Shown: positions 17,906-24,775, counted from the first letter of the stretch. The stretch: 64,000 nt of DNA from Pedobacter polaris (GCF_005116505.1 NZ_SWBR01000002.1:1334488-1398487); one strand, 5' to 3'. The notes: generated from the letters alone by a model not told the origin. A program made the numbers and translations.

Positions 17906-18424
17906 TTAGTTGATTTTAAGTTTGAAATTTTTAAAGAATGTTATTAGTATTAGAATTATTCCTGCGAGTAAAAATATGTATAAGTAATCACTTAAGGTAG
18001 CCTTTACATAGAAATCCAGTTTGGTTGCATAGTTATACTTTTCGGTATGAAACCATATATCTTCCATCGTTAATTTTACATCGTATTTGTCAATTTTAGT
18101 ATTAAACGGTGATTTATAGGAAAGAGAAGTAACAGGAGTGCTAGAACCAAGATAGTTATTGTAAGTAGTTTGACCTGTATATGGGTTGTATTGCGATGTG
18201 TCAGCTAAATACGAAAATTTTCCAAAGTGGTTAATCGCAAGCAAAATTAAAAAGCCAATAACAAAACTAATAGGAACGGAAATTAGCCAATGTTTATTAA
18301 TGGTTATTTGCTTTTTGTCAGAAGAAGGGCTTATAGTCTCCTTATGCCCTAGATAGCTATATCCCTTTATCGCCTTATACGCTAGAAAAAGCAATACTAT
18401 TATGATTATCGAAACAACAATCAT
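17906..18424 (-). CDS. Passenger membrane protein with NPYTG motif
   Basis: This 172-residue protein has membrane segments at about 2-18, 49-67 and 146-166. The region between the last two holds SQYNPYTGQTTYNN and a beta-rich stretch (DVKLTMEDIWFHTEKYNY). The NPxTG word recurs in the protein encoded just upstream, suggesting a shared origin or partnership. Its start overlaps the previous stop by one base (TAATG), so translation is coupled. No family is recognised. Confidence 0.7.
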   Translation of the reverse strand: MIVVSIIIIVLLFLAYKAIKGYSYLGHKETISPSSDKKQITINKHWLISVPISFVIGFLILLAINHFGKFSYLADTSQYNPYTGQTTYNNYLGSSTPVTSLSYKSPFNTKIDKYDVKLTMEDIWFHTEKYNYATKLDFYVKATLSDYLYIFLLAGIILILITFFKNFKLKIN

Positions 18425-18999
18425 TATTGTTCGTGTTTACTATTGTATTTAACAAGACTACCATCGGGAGCATAGACATACATATCTCCACTAGGATATT
18501 GGTTTATCCAAAATTGTAATATATCTTCCAAATCATAAATATAAAACCTCTTGTATACTGTCTTATCTACAAAGAAAGAATAACCGTATGTTTTCCCTTG
18601 GGGATTTTTCATATAGTTCCTTTTTTCATACGGCACATATTTAGGTGTAATTATTTTTGTAGCAGTTGATGGACTTGTGTATTTAGTGATGGTAGTTGTG
18701 ACAGGAATGTAGTTTTTTGTCCTATCAAAGTCCTTAAGGTCGTTTCTTCCTATTGCCTCCCAATCTGTATTGTCATTTATTTTTGGAGATGTGTATGTAG
18801 AACTACCTGTAACTTTCCCCGTATTTGGATTGTAATTACCCGGATAGGAATAGTTATCGGTTATAGTGTTGTTTGGTGGTGTTCTTTCGTGTGGTTGAAC
18901 ATACGTTCCATTACCCTTATAGTAACCTTTGACAGATACCTGTGAGTAGGTGGTTGCGCTGATTAGAAGCACAAATAGCATTAATAGAAGATTTCTCAT
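18424..18999 (-). CDS. Passenger exported protein with GTYVQPHERT/NPNTGK motif
   Basis: The 191-residue protein has a signal peptide ending at about TTYSQ. Mature residues 20-65 hold VSVKGYYKGNGTYVQPHERT and then YSYPGNYNPNTGKVTG, a short motif that I recognise from many unrelated small exported bacterial proteins, with no known function. A Thr-rich middle and an aromatic C-terminus (YIYDLEDILQFWINQYPSG) follow. It is the first full gene of the minus-strand passenger operon and starts in a 4-base ATGA overlap with a 33-codon leader frame. The function is unknown. Confidence 0.72.
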   Translation of the reverse strand: MRNLLLMLFVLLISATTYSQVSVKGYYKGNGTYVQPHERTPPNNTITDNYSYPGNYNPNTGKVTGSSTYTSPKINDNTDWEAIGRNDLKDFDRTKNYIPVTTTITKYTSPSTATKIITPKYVPYEKRNYMKNPQGKTYGYSFFVDKTVYKRFYIYDLEDILQFWINQYPSGDMYVYAPDGSLVKYNSKHEQ

Positions 19000-19097
19000 T
19001 TGTCGTAATTTGAGTAAAAAAATATGGCGTGGACTATAATCTCCAGCCTACTCAGGGTTACGACACCCTTCCACGCATAAAGATACAGCCACGCCAT
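18996..19097 (-). CDS. Possible 33-residue leader peptide
   Basis: An ATG at 19097 opens a 33-codon frame (MAWLYLYAWKGVVTLSRLE, ending IFFYSNYDK) whose TGA overlaps the ATG of the exported passenger protein (ATGA). The frame spans an RNA segment with strong inverted repeats, and the ATG sits at the base of one stem. It could be a translated leader controlling the operon, or the frame could be accidental within a structured RNA. No homologue is known to me. Confidence 0.35.
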   Translation of the reverse strand: MAWLYLYAWKGVVTLSRLEIIVHAIFFYSNYDK

Positions 19098-19148
19098 GAC
19101 GGCGTACTTGAACTTTATATTGCGTGGGCTTCTTTGTCGTAATTTGAG
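18999..19148 (-). promoter_or_regulatory. Structured leader with mutually exclusive stems
   Basis: A 16-bp direct repeat (TTTGTCGTAATTTGAG at 18999-19014 and 19133-19148) frames four copies of the word GCGTGG/CCACGC. ATGGCGTGG (19024-19032) pairs perfectly with CCACGCCAT (19089-19097). CCACGCATAAAG (19071-19082) pairs with 19113-19127. These two pairings interleave. A small hairpin AGGGT/ACCCT lies at 19054-19068. Read on the minus strand, the first stem is followed by seven T, so the segment could work as an attenuator for the operon below. Confidence 0.5.
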
Positions 19149-19234
19149 CAAGCAATAAACTCTAGTACAGTATTATAAAATCCTTAAAAGGATTGTCAAT
19201 CAGTTTTTTAATTCATAAATCAAATATAGTAAAA

Positions 19235-19429
19235 ATGAAAATAATTATCGAGTGCAAAAATGCGCCAACAACAGCCAACATCAAAGATGTTTTATTTAAT
19301 GTTCAAATAGAACAAACAGATGGTTTATTAAAGCCAGAAATTTATGGAGAGCTAATTCATAAGCTTAATGAGATTAAAGAGATTATGAACCTAAATCAAT
19401 CCTTAATTTTTCAGCCAATACATGTATAA
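19235..19429 (+). CDS. Hypothetical small passenger protein
   Basis: The 64-residue protein starts MKIIIECKNAPTTANIKDVL. The upstream in-frame TTG at 19193 is less likely than ATG 19235, which begins the hydrophobic strand. It has a strand-strand-helix pattern (FNVQIEQTDGLLKPEIYGEL, then HKLNEIKEIM). No family is recognised. Its last 47 bases overlap the end of the convergent zinc-ribbon gene. Confidence 0.5.
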   Translation: MKIIIECKNAPTTANIKDVLFNVQIEQTDGLLKPEIYGELIHKLNEIKEIMNLNQSLIFQPIHV

Positions 19430-19583
19430 GCTTACCTATATTATAATATTCTGATACACCAACTACGGTTCTACAAGATGCACATCTTATAAACTGCAAC
19501 TTATAGTTAGAATTTTTAGGTGTTTCAAGTACTGTTTCAAAGTTACTTGCTTCACATTTTGGGCATTTAGAGGCTAATTGCAT
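19383..19583 (-). CDS. Small zinc-ribbon protein
   Basis: The 66-residue protein starts MQLASKCPKCEASNFE at ATG 19583 (a TTG start further upstream at 19631 is less likely). CPKC and CASC, 29 residues apart, make a four-Cys zinc ribbon, followed by TVVGVSEYYNIGKLI and a C-terminal helix. Small zinc-ribbon proteins of this size occur widely in bacteria and mobile elements. The function is unknown; nucleic-acid binding is possible. Confidence 0.65.
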   Translation of the reverse strand: MQLASKCPKCEASNFETVLETPKNSNYKLQFIRCASCRTVVGVSEYYNIGKLIHVLAEKLRIDLGS

Positions 19584-19649
19584 AATAATAAGGTTTTTGT
19601 TTGAGTTCAAACATACAGGATATTTAATCAATTTCCCAACCCTTCAAAT

Positions 19650-19674
19650 GCTCCGTATCTTTGTAAGGCGGAGC
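19650..19674. repeat. Short hairpin GCTCCG/CGGAGC
   Basis: A six-pair inverted repeat with a 13-base loop lies between the zinc-ribbon gene and the transposase gene. There is no T-run beside it, so it is not a clear terminator. Confidence 0.4.
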
Positions 19675-19691
19675 GATTAGTCAGAATTATT

Positions 19692-19719
19692 TTACACTAA
19701 ATTATTTGTATTAGTGTAA
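19692..19719. promoter_or_regulatory. Palindrome sharing the inner terminal-repeat sequence
   Basis: TTACACTAA (19692-19700) and TTAGTGTAA (19711-19719) form a perfect 9-bp inverted repeat with a 10-base spacer, 39 bases before the transposase ATG. The left arm with its flank, ATTTTACACTA (19689-19699), equals the inner 11 bases of the element's terminal repeats. This suggests a transposase-binding site that could serve autoregulation. Confidence 0.6.
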
Positions 19720-19757
19720 TTAAATTCTTAAATTTGAATAAATCAAAACGTAAAAAT

Positions 19758-20699
19758 ATGTTCAACAAAGACTTCAATTCGTTGTTAGACGTTATCAGGC
19801 AGTTCTCTACAGAAGAACAATGCATCAAACATTTAGAGGAACTCTATTGGCAAGGTGTGCCACAAAGTCCATTTGCCGAAAGTAGTAAGGTGTATAAATG
19901 TGCCAATGGTAAGTACCGTTGTAAGGAAAGCAAAAAGTATTTCACGGTAAAGACAGGTACGATGTTCGATAATACAAAAATCGAGTTGCCTAAATGGTTC
20001 TGTGCCGTATATTTGGTAATCAATCACAAGAAAGGTATTTCATCGGCTCAACTAGCACGAGATTTAGGAAATGTTAGCCAAAAAACAGCGTGGTTTATGT
20101 TGATGCGTATTAGAAAAGCGTTTGAGATTGAAAATTATAACGAACTTGGTGGAGAGGGACAGATTGTTGAGAGTGATGAAAGTTTTTACGGTGGTCGTAA
20201 TAAAAACCGCCACGCAGATAAAAAGGTAAAGAATAGTCAAGGTAGGAGTTTCAAGGATAAGACGGCTATAACGGGTATTGTTGAAAGAGGTGGTAAGTTA
20301 ACGGCAATAGTAACCTTAAGTACGGGAGCAGAAGTATTGCAACCAATGATTAAGAAATATGTTGCAAAGGGAAGTGTATTGATTTCAGACGATTGGAAAG
20401 GTTATCACGGTTTACATACAGATTACCACCAATATATGATTAAAGATACTGCATCGGGCTATAAACACGGTTATGACAGCAGTATAATACACACCAACAC
20501 GATAGAGGGAAGTTGGAAAATTATGAAGAACAGTTTAAGGGATATGTATAACAGCGTATCAAGGAAACATCTTCAAAGTTATGTGGATGAATTCGTTTTC
20601 AGATACAACACAAAATTAATAGAGAATGGTGAGAGGTTTAATTATCTTTTGACAAACTCCGCAGTTAGGACAAAATATAAAGACTTGATGAATGCTTAA
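19758..20699 (+). CDS. IS1595-family (ISXO2-like) transposase
   Basis: The 313-residue protein moves the surrounding element. The DDE/DDN-type domain is clear: VESDESFYGG (first Asp), LISDDWKGYH (second Asp) and HTNTIEGSWKIMK (Asn and Lys of the DDNK form). The N-terminal zinc-ribbon segment keeps the family frame (VPQSPFAESSKVYKCANGKY then RCKESKKYFTVKTGTMFDNT), but the expected CxxC pairs are largely lost. ATG 19758 was preferred to an upstream TTG (19734). Its stop overlaps the next gene by 8 bases. It looks intact and has ends and target duplication to match. Confidence 0.95.
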   Translation: MFNKDFNSLLDVIRQFSTEEQCIKHLEELYWQGVPQSPFAESSKVYKCANGKYRCKESKKYFTVKTGTMFDNTKIELPKWFCAVYLVINHKKGISSAQLARDLGNVSQKTAWFMLMRIRKAFEIENYNELGGEGQIVESDESFYGGRNKNRHADKKVKNSQGRSFKDKTAITGIVERGGKLTAIVTLSTGAEVLQPMIKKYVAKGSVLISDDWKGYHGLHTDYHQYMIKDTASGYKHGYDSSIIHTNTIEGSWKIMKNSLRDMYNSVSRKHLQSYVDEFVFRYNTKLIENGERFNYLLTNSAVRTKYKDLMNA

Positions 20700-20952
20700 G
20701 ATAAAGGAAGAAGATTTACAGAAGTCAGATGATGTGTTAAAAATACAGTTTGATAATAAGTGGTACTACGATATAAAATCTGTTGCCACTTTTTTAAAGG
20801 AGGACTTATCAGGCGTGGAGTCGATAAAGCTACCCCTGAAAGGAGAATACAAAGAAGTTGCAACGTTGGAGGAAATTGAAAAGGGAAGAAAAGAAGAACC
20901 TTTGTCAGAATTCAATCAGGCACTTCTGAAAATGAAGAAATTTAAGAAATAA
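20692..20952 (+). CDS. Hypothetical protein coupled to the transposase
   Basis: This 86-residue protein begins MLKIKEEDLQKSDDVLKIQF and contains NKWYYDIKSVATFLKED and a charged C-terminus (EEIEKGRKEEPLSE). Its start lies within the last codons of the transposase gene, so the two are translated together. The middle segment recalls the N-terminal fold of phage antirepressor-like (BRO-N) proteins, but this is weak. A role in transposition control is plausible because of the coupling. Confidence 0.6.
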   Translation: MLKIKEEDLQKSDDVLKIQFDNKWYYDIKSVATFLKEDLSGVESIKLPLKGEYKEVATLEEIEKGRKEEPLSEFNQALLKMKKFKK

Positions 20953-20955
20953 AAA

Positions 20956-20980
20956 ATGGGGATATTTGCAGTATCCCCTT
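20956..20980 (+). terminator. Terminator of the transposase operon
   Basis: GGGGATA and TATCCCC form a seven-pair stem with a seven-base loop, followed by TTTA. It lies just after the stop of the 86-residue gene. Confidence 0.65.
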
Positions 20981-21079
20981 TAGCTAACAATAATAAAACT
21001 GCAATAATTACCGTTCATCCAGCCATTTAGGGTATAACAGAAAAACTCTGTGTTCGGATTAAGTATTAACTATCATAAA

Positions 21080-21355
21080 TTAGCGTATTTCGTATCTTTC
21101 AAAGCTTCCTAAGTTTTGGAGTCTGTAAGTTGCAGTTTTAAATCCTAATTTTCCGTCAGTAGATTTATGCAATTCTAGATCTTCTACCAACATAACATCT
21201 ATTTCTACCTCATCTTCTTGATAGGGTTTCAAGCCTGTAAAATCTATAGGCTTTATACCGTTTGGTTCCACATATATCAAACGTTTAACGCCTAAAATTT
21301 CAATATTAATGTAACCCCTTGTCCCTAAAAGGCCATAATAAACAGATGTACCCAT
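21080..21355 (-). CDS. Hypothetical passenger protein
   Basis: The 91-residue protein starts MGTSVYYGLLGTRGYINIEI and is beta-rich and acidic in the middle (KPYQEDEVEIDVMLVEDLEL). No family is recognised. Its ATG shares the bases CATG with the ATG of the divergent gene at 21354, so the two genes overlap at their 5' ends. It is one of the passenger genes at the right end of the IS1595 element. Confidence 0.55.
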   Translation of the reverse strand: MGTSVYYGLLGTRGYINIEILGVKRLIYVEPNGIKPIDFTGLKPYQEDEVEIDVMLVEDLELHKSTDGKLGFKTATYRLQNLGSFERYEIR

Positions 21356-21578
21356 GAAAGAAATCTATGCTTTTTATAACACACATTCTAAATATACCAA
21401 AAACTACGGCTCACACAAGGAAAACTATTTAAGATTTTCTATACGTGTTCTTATTGATGTTATATCTTTACCTATTTCTGAACTTATTGAACAATTAGAA
21501 AAACAGTATATACAAAATCGAGAAGACCAAATTCTAAATTTGGACGGAAAAGAATATTTAATTAGAGTTTTAGTGTAA
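21354..21578 (+). CDS. Hypothetical passenger protein at the right end
   Basis: The 74-residue protein starts MKEIYAFYNTHSKYTKNYGS and carries a helical middle (SLPISELIEQLEKQYIQNRED). Its TAA stop lies inside the right terminal inverted repeat. No family is recognised. The start codon overlaps that of the divergent gene. Read-through from here could supply transcription to the DUF1801 gene 33 bases downstream. Confidence 0.5.
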   Translation: MKEIYAFYNTHSKYTKNYGSHKENYLRFSIRVLIDVISLPISELIEQLEKQYIQNREDQILNLDGKEYLIRVLV

Positions 21579-21594
21579 AATTGGTATACTTACC
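21571..21594 (-). repeat. Right terminal inverted repeat of the IS1595 element
   Basis: This is the exact reverse complement of 17473-17496. It begins on the inner side with TAGTGTAAAAT and ends on the outer side with GGTATACTTACC. Confidence 0.93.
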
Positions 21595-21602
21595 TAAAAT
21601 TA
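21595..21602 (+). repeat. Target-site duplication, right copy (TAAAATTA)
   Basis: The octamer is identical to 17465-17472. It ends 8 bases before the ATG of the DUF1801 gene, so the insertion lies in that gene's 5' leader. Confidence 0.9.
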
Positions 21603-21610
21603 TTGATTTC

Positions 21611-21970
21611 ATGAATGCACCAACAAATATCGACGAATACATTTCTAGCTTTCCTCATGAAGTAAAAACGATTTTAGAAAAAGTTCGTTCTACAATAAAA
21701 AAAGCTGCTCCAGAAGCGGAAGAATCTATTAGCTACACAATGCCTGCCTTTAAGTTAAAAGGAAAACCACTAGTTTATTTTGCAGGGTATAAAAGTCATA
21801 TTGGTTTTTATGCTACACCTACCGGCCATGCAGCATTCGAAAAGGACTTATCTGTTTACAAACAAGGTAAAGGATCAGTACAATTCCCATTAGACAAACC
21901 AATGCCTTTAGATTTAATAGCTAGGATTACGAAATTTAGGGTTGAAGAGACAATAAAAAAGAAAAATTAA
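21611..21970 (+). CDS. DUF1801 (iron-chaperone-like) protein
   Basis: The 119-residue protein contains DEYISSFPHEVKTILEKVRS, then ESISYTMPAFKLKGKPLVYF and IGFYATPTGHAAFEK, the DUF1801 signature (frataxin-like or YdhG fold). The ATG at 21611 was chosen over a TTG at 21581 that lies inside the transposon end. The IS1595 element sits 8 bases upstream and separates the gene from its original promoter box at 17455. Expression may now depend on the element. The biochemical role is not established. Confidence 0.88.
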   Translation: MNAPTNIDEYISSFPHEVKTILEKVRSTIKKAAPEAEESISYTMPAFKLKGKPLVYFAGYKSHIGFYATPTGHAAFEKDLSVYKQGKGSVQFPLDKPMPLDLIARITKFRVEETIKKKN

Positions 21971-22003
21971 ATTACTTATAGACTATCTCAGTTACATGAC
22001 ATT

Positions 22004-22402
22004 ATGGAAATTATCTATAAAACTGATATCACACCCTCAATAACTCAAATAATTGAGTTATATGAAACTTCTGGACTTCCTAGACCAACACATGATGTAG
22101 AAAGGATAGAAAAAATGTATAAGAACTCTGATCTAATTGTAACTGCTTGGGAGGGTGACAATCTTGTGGGAGTTTCTAGAACAATAACAGATTGGGTGTG
22201 GTCTAGTTATCTTGCTGATCTTGCTGTAAGTCCGAATTATAAAAAATCGGGAATTGGTAAAAGAATAATTGAAATAACTAAAGAAAAGTTAGGTGAACAA
22301 TCTATGGTCTTATTACTTTCGGTTCCAACAGCAATGGAATATTATCCAAAAGTGGGCTTTAAAAAAGAGAATAGAGGTTTTATAATTGAAAGAAGCAAAT
22401 AG
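22004..22402 (+). CDS. GNAT-family N-acetyltransferase
   Basis: The 132-residue protein has the acetyl-CoA binding core: YLADLAVSPNYKKSGIGKRI (motif A with the Q/RxxGxG-like loop) and MVLLLSVPTAMEYYPKVGFK (motif B). The length suits a single-domain GNAT enzyme. The substrate is unknown. It lies 33 bases after the DUF1801 gene on the same strand and ends 8 bases before the convergent pyrD. Confidence 0.9.
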   Translation: MEIIYKTDITPSITQIIELYETSGLPRPTHDVERIEKMYKNSDLIVTAWEGDNLVGVSRTITDWVWSSYLADLAVSPNYKKSGIGKRIIEITKEKLGEQSMVLLLSVPTAMEYYPKVGFKKENRGFIIERSK

Positions 22403-22410
22403 CCTTGAAA

Positions 22411-23442
22411 CTAGCTAATCAATTCTTTGCAAATCCTCTTCACTAAACCCGGTCCTTCATAAATAAAGCCAGTATACAACTGTACTAAAACTGCACCAGC
22501 TTCAATTTTATCTTTCGCATCTTGCGGAGAATGTATACCTCCTACCCCTATAATTGGGAATGATTTATTAGACTTTTCTGATAAATAACGAATTACCTCT
22601 GTAGAACGCTGGGTTAAGGGCTTACCACTTAAACCACCCATTTCGCTTTTAACTTTCTCTTCTGTATACAGTCCGTTTCTGTCTATCGTTGTATTCGTAG
22701 CAATTACGCCAGCAATACCAGTTTCTTGAACAATTTCTACAATATCATCTAATTGTTCATTGGTTAAATCTGGTGCAATTTTTAAAAGAATTGGACGAGA
22801 AATATCATTCTTTAGATTACGTTGCTGTAAAGTATTCAACAATTCTTTTAAAGGTTCTTTTTCTTGTAAAGCTCTTAAACCTGGTGTATTAGGCGAGCTT
22901 ACATTCACTACAAAATAGTCTACAACATCAAATAAACGATCAAAACACTTAATATAGTCGCTTACCGCATCTTCATTAGGAGTGTTTTTATTCTTACCAA
23001 TATTACCACCAACAACAATATCTGGATCTTTATCTTTCAATAATCGCAAACGTTCTGCCATTACATCAACCCCTTTATTGTTAAAACCCATTCTATTGAT
23101 GATTGCATTATCATCTTGTAGTCTAAACATTCTGGGTTTATCGTTACCTGGTTGTGGCAAAGGAGTTACAGTACCCACTTCAATAAAGCCAAAACCTAAA
23201 TTACTTAAAGCTTCAACATATTCTCCATTTTTATCAAAACCTGCGGCTAAACCAACTGGGTTTTTAAATTTTACACCAAAAACTTCTCTTTCTAATCCTT
23301 TTAAATGAATATCATAACTACTACGTAAAATGGTTTTACCTAAAGGAAAATAATCATGAAACCATTTTAATCGTTTTACCACAAAGTGATGTACATTTTC
23401 TGGGTCGAACTTAAAAAAAATAGGTTTGATGATTCGATACAT
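22411..23442 (-). CDS. pyrD: Quinone-dependent dihydroorotate dehydrogenase (class 2)
   Basis: The 343-residue enzyme oxidises dihydroorotate to orotate in pyrimidine synthesis at the inner membrane. Visible features include the N-terminal membrane-binding helix region ([20 protein letters not shown]), [16 protein letters not shown], the FMN-site [20 protein letters not shown], the catalytic-Ser region [11 protein letters not shown] and the C-terminal PIIGVGGI and [14 protein letters not shown] 23442 was preferred to a TTG start at 23556, whose extension is hydrophobic junk from an intergenic repeat. A TATCTTCG box lies about 10 bases before the ATG. Confidence 0.96.
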   Translation of the reverse strand: MYRIIKPIFFKFDPENVHHFVVKRLKWFHDYFPLGKTILRSSYDIHLKGLEREVFGVKFKNPVGLAAGFDKNGEYVEALSNLGFGFIEVGTVTPLPQPGNDKPRMFRLQDDNAIINRMGFNNKGVDVMAERLRLLKDKDPDIVVGGNIGKNKNTPNEDAVSDYIKCFDRLFDVVDYFVVNVSSPNTPGLRALQEKEPLKELLNTLQQRNLKNDISRPILLKIAPDLTNEQLDDIVEIVQETGIAGVIATNTTIDRNGLYTEEKVKSEMGGLSGKPLTQRSTEVIRYLSEKSNKSFPIIGVGGIHSPQDAKDKIEAGAVLVQLYTGFIYEGPGLVKRICKELIS

Positions 23443-23476
23443 ACTGCGAAGATAAGTAAAGTGAGCTAAGATGTAA

Positions 23477-23591
23477 AATGTAAGATGGAAAAGGGGTAAA
23501 TTTAGAATCAATATTATTCTATTGTTGAATTGCTTTATTGTTTGGACAAATCGCAATACTCAATATGCACATCTCAATTCCATCTTACATT
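23477..23591. repeat. Intergenic repeat with inverted ends, copy 1
   Basis: AATGTAAGATGGAA (23477-23490) and its exact reverse complement (23578-23591) frame about 87 bases. The inner part (TTTGGACAAATCGCAATACT, then CATCTCAATTC) is matched by a shorter copy at 28059-28137. It lies between pyrD and the oxidoreductase gene and looks like a small non-coding dispersed element. Confidence 0.6.
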
Positions 23592-23603
23592 ACATTTTCT
23601 TCT

Positions 23604-24254
23604 TTAATACGCTGCAGTAAACTGCTCTTGATGATGCGCTTCGTTTTCTAATTCATCCGCAATTACAATAGCTAAATCTTCAACTGATAAAATTGAACGA
23701 CCTTCTTCATTAAATACAGGGCTAGTTTTACCCAAACGATATTTACCAGTACGACCAATAGTAATTCCTGGGTGCATTTCTATTGCCGGACTAAAAAACA
23801 ACCAATCTAATTCTGTTTCTTGTTTAAGGGTATTAAAATAATCTCTAACAGCAGAGGCACCTGGATAAATTTCTGCTGGAAATTGTGGTCCATCAACTAA
23901 TTGGTTACCATCAATTTGCAAAGTTCCTGCACCACCAATAAAGATATAGCGCTTAACACCTGATAATTTTACAGCTGATTGAATTGCAGTTGCTCCGGTG
24001 ATGGTATCATTATAAAGATTTGGATTTGCCCAACCTGCATTAAATGCACTAACTACTGCATCAGCTCCTTTTAATGTTTCCGCTAACTCTTCAGTATTTA
24101 AAACATCAACAGCTACCTTGATTAACTTTTCATCATCATTTTCAATTTTATCCAAGTTACGAGCAATGGCAACTACCTCATTTCCGCGACTTAATAATTC
24201 ATTTAAAATGGCTGTTCCCACAAATCCTGTGGCGCCTAAAATTGCTACTTTCAT
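23604..24254 (-). CDS. NAD(P)H-binding oxidoreductase (NmrA/SDR-like)
   Basis: The 216-residue protein begins MKVAILGATGFVGTAILNEL with the GxxGxxG Rossmann motif and continues with VVAIARN, DAVVSAFN and RYIFIGGAGTL, typical of atypical short-chain dehydrogenases of the NAD(P)H-binding family. No Tyr-x-x-x-Lys pair is evident, so catalysis may differ or be absent. ATG 24254 is preferred over 24305 because it starts the conserved strand. It lies downstream of an Rrf2 regulator that shares a palindromic motif with its own upstream region. Confidence 0.85.
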   Translation of the reverse strand: MKVAILGATGFVGTAILNELLSRGNEVVAIARNLDKIENDDEKLIKVAVDVLNTEELAETLKGADAVVSAFNAGWANPNLYNDTITGATAIQSAVKLSGVKRYIFIGGAGTLQIDGNQLVDGPQFPAEIYPGASAVRDYFNTLKQETELDWLFFSPAIEMHPGITIGRTGKYRLGKTSPVFNEEGRSILSVEDLAIVIADELENEAHHQEQFTAAY

Positions 24255-24327
24255 TTTTTTAGTATTGCGATGAGCGTATTGCCTTAGGGGACGAATTGCA
24301 CTCATCTGGTTAAAGATATATGTTAAT

Positions 24328-24346
24328 TGTAATTAATTTTGTTACA
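24328..24346. promoter_or_regulatory. Operator-like palindrome upstream of the oxidoreductase
   Basis: TGTAA and TTACA arms spaced by nine bases lie 74 bases before the oxidoreductase ATG. The motif matches the palindrome at 24777-24797 upstream of the Rrf2 gene, suggesting common control by the Rrf2 protein. Confidence 0.5.
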
Positions 24347-24364
24347 GTTTAGGCTAAAAAATTT

Positions 24365-24775
24365 TTACTCGAATTTTTTACTGAAATCTGATAAGCTTTG
24401 TTTACTCAACTGCTCAATCAGCACTAATTCTGTATCATTATATAAATTGTCTAAATGTTCGTTAATGTTTTTTCCAACAGGACATTTTGGATTTGGCGTA
24501 TTTTTTTGATGGCCCAAAAAAGAAAGCTGTCTTACACTTTTGTAAACTTCTCCCAGCATAATCTTGTTTGATGAAATAGCTAATGAAGAACCACCATTTT
24601 TACCTTCTTTGCTTTGAACAAATCCATGTATACGCAGATTTATCAATTCCTTTCTAACTAAAACAGGATTAATATTTATACTACCGGCCAAGTATTCTGA
24701 CGACAACAATTCGCCCTTAGCTTTATCTAATAAAGTTAAAATATGCAAAGCGATAGCAAATCTTCCGTTGTTCAT
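24365..24775 (-). CDS. Rrf2-family transcriptional regulator (YwnA-like)
   Basis: The 136-residue protein opens MNNGRFAIALHILTLLDKAK and has the Rrf2 winged helix (SEYLAGSININPVLVRKELI then HGFVQSKEGKNGGSSLA). Only one cysteine (NPKCPVGKNI) is present near the dimer helix. The three-cysteine iron-sulfur set of IscR is absent, so it is more like the YwnA branch and may sense through that single thiol. It is upstream of the NAD(P)H-binding oxidoreductase it probably controls. Confidence 0.88.
   Translation of the reverse strand: MNNGRFAIALHILTLLDKAKGELLSSEYLAGSININPVLVRKELINLRIHGFVQSKEGKNGGSSLAISSNKIMLGEVYKSVRQLSFLGHQKNTPNPKCPVGKNINEHLDNLYNDTELVLIEQLSKQSLSDFSKKFE

Larger units (their letters stand above)
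17473..21594 (+). mobile_element. IS1595-family transposable element with passenger genes
   Basis: The element is 4,122 bp long and is bounded by perfect 24-bp inverted repeats that start GGTAAGTATACC (17473-17496 and 21571-21594). It is flanked by an 8-bp direct repeat, TAAAATTA. Its transposase gene (19758-20699) belongs to the IS1595/ISXO2 type, whose members start with GG and make 8-bp duplications. The other reading frames inside are passenger genes: two small genes at the right end, a three-gene minus-strand operon with a leader, and several small single genes. Intact ends, duplication and transposase indicate a recent and possibly active insertion. Confidence 0.93.

Noticed and set aside
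22982..23308. A 108-codon frame opposite pyrD
   Set aside because: It is fully contained in pyrD, has a Ser/Leu/Pro-rich composition typical of antisense frames, and no start context.
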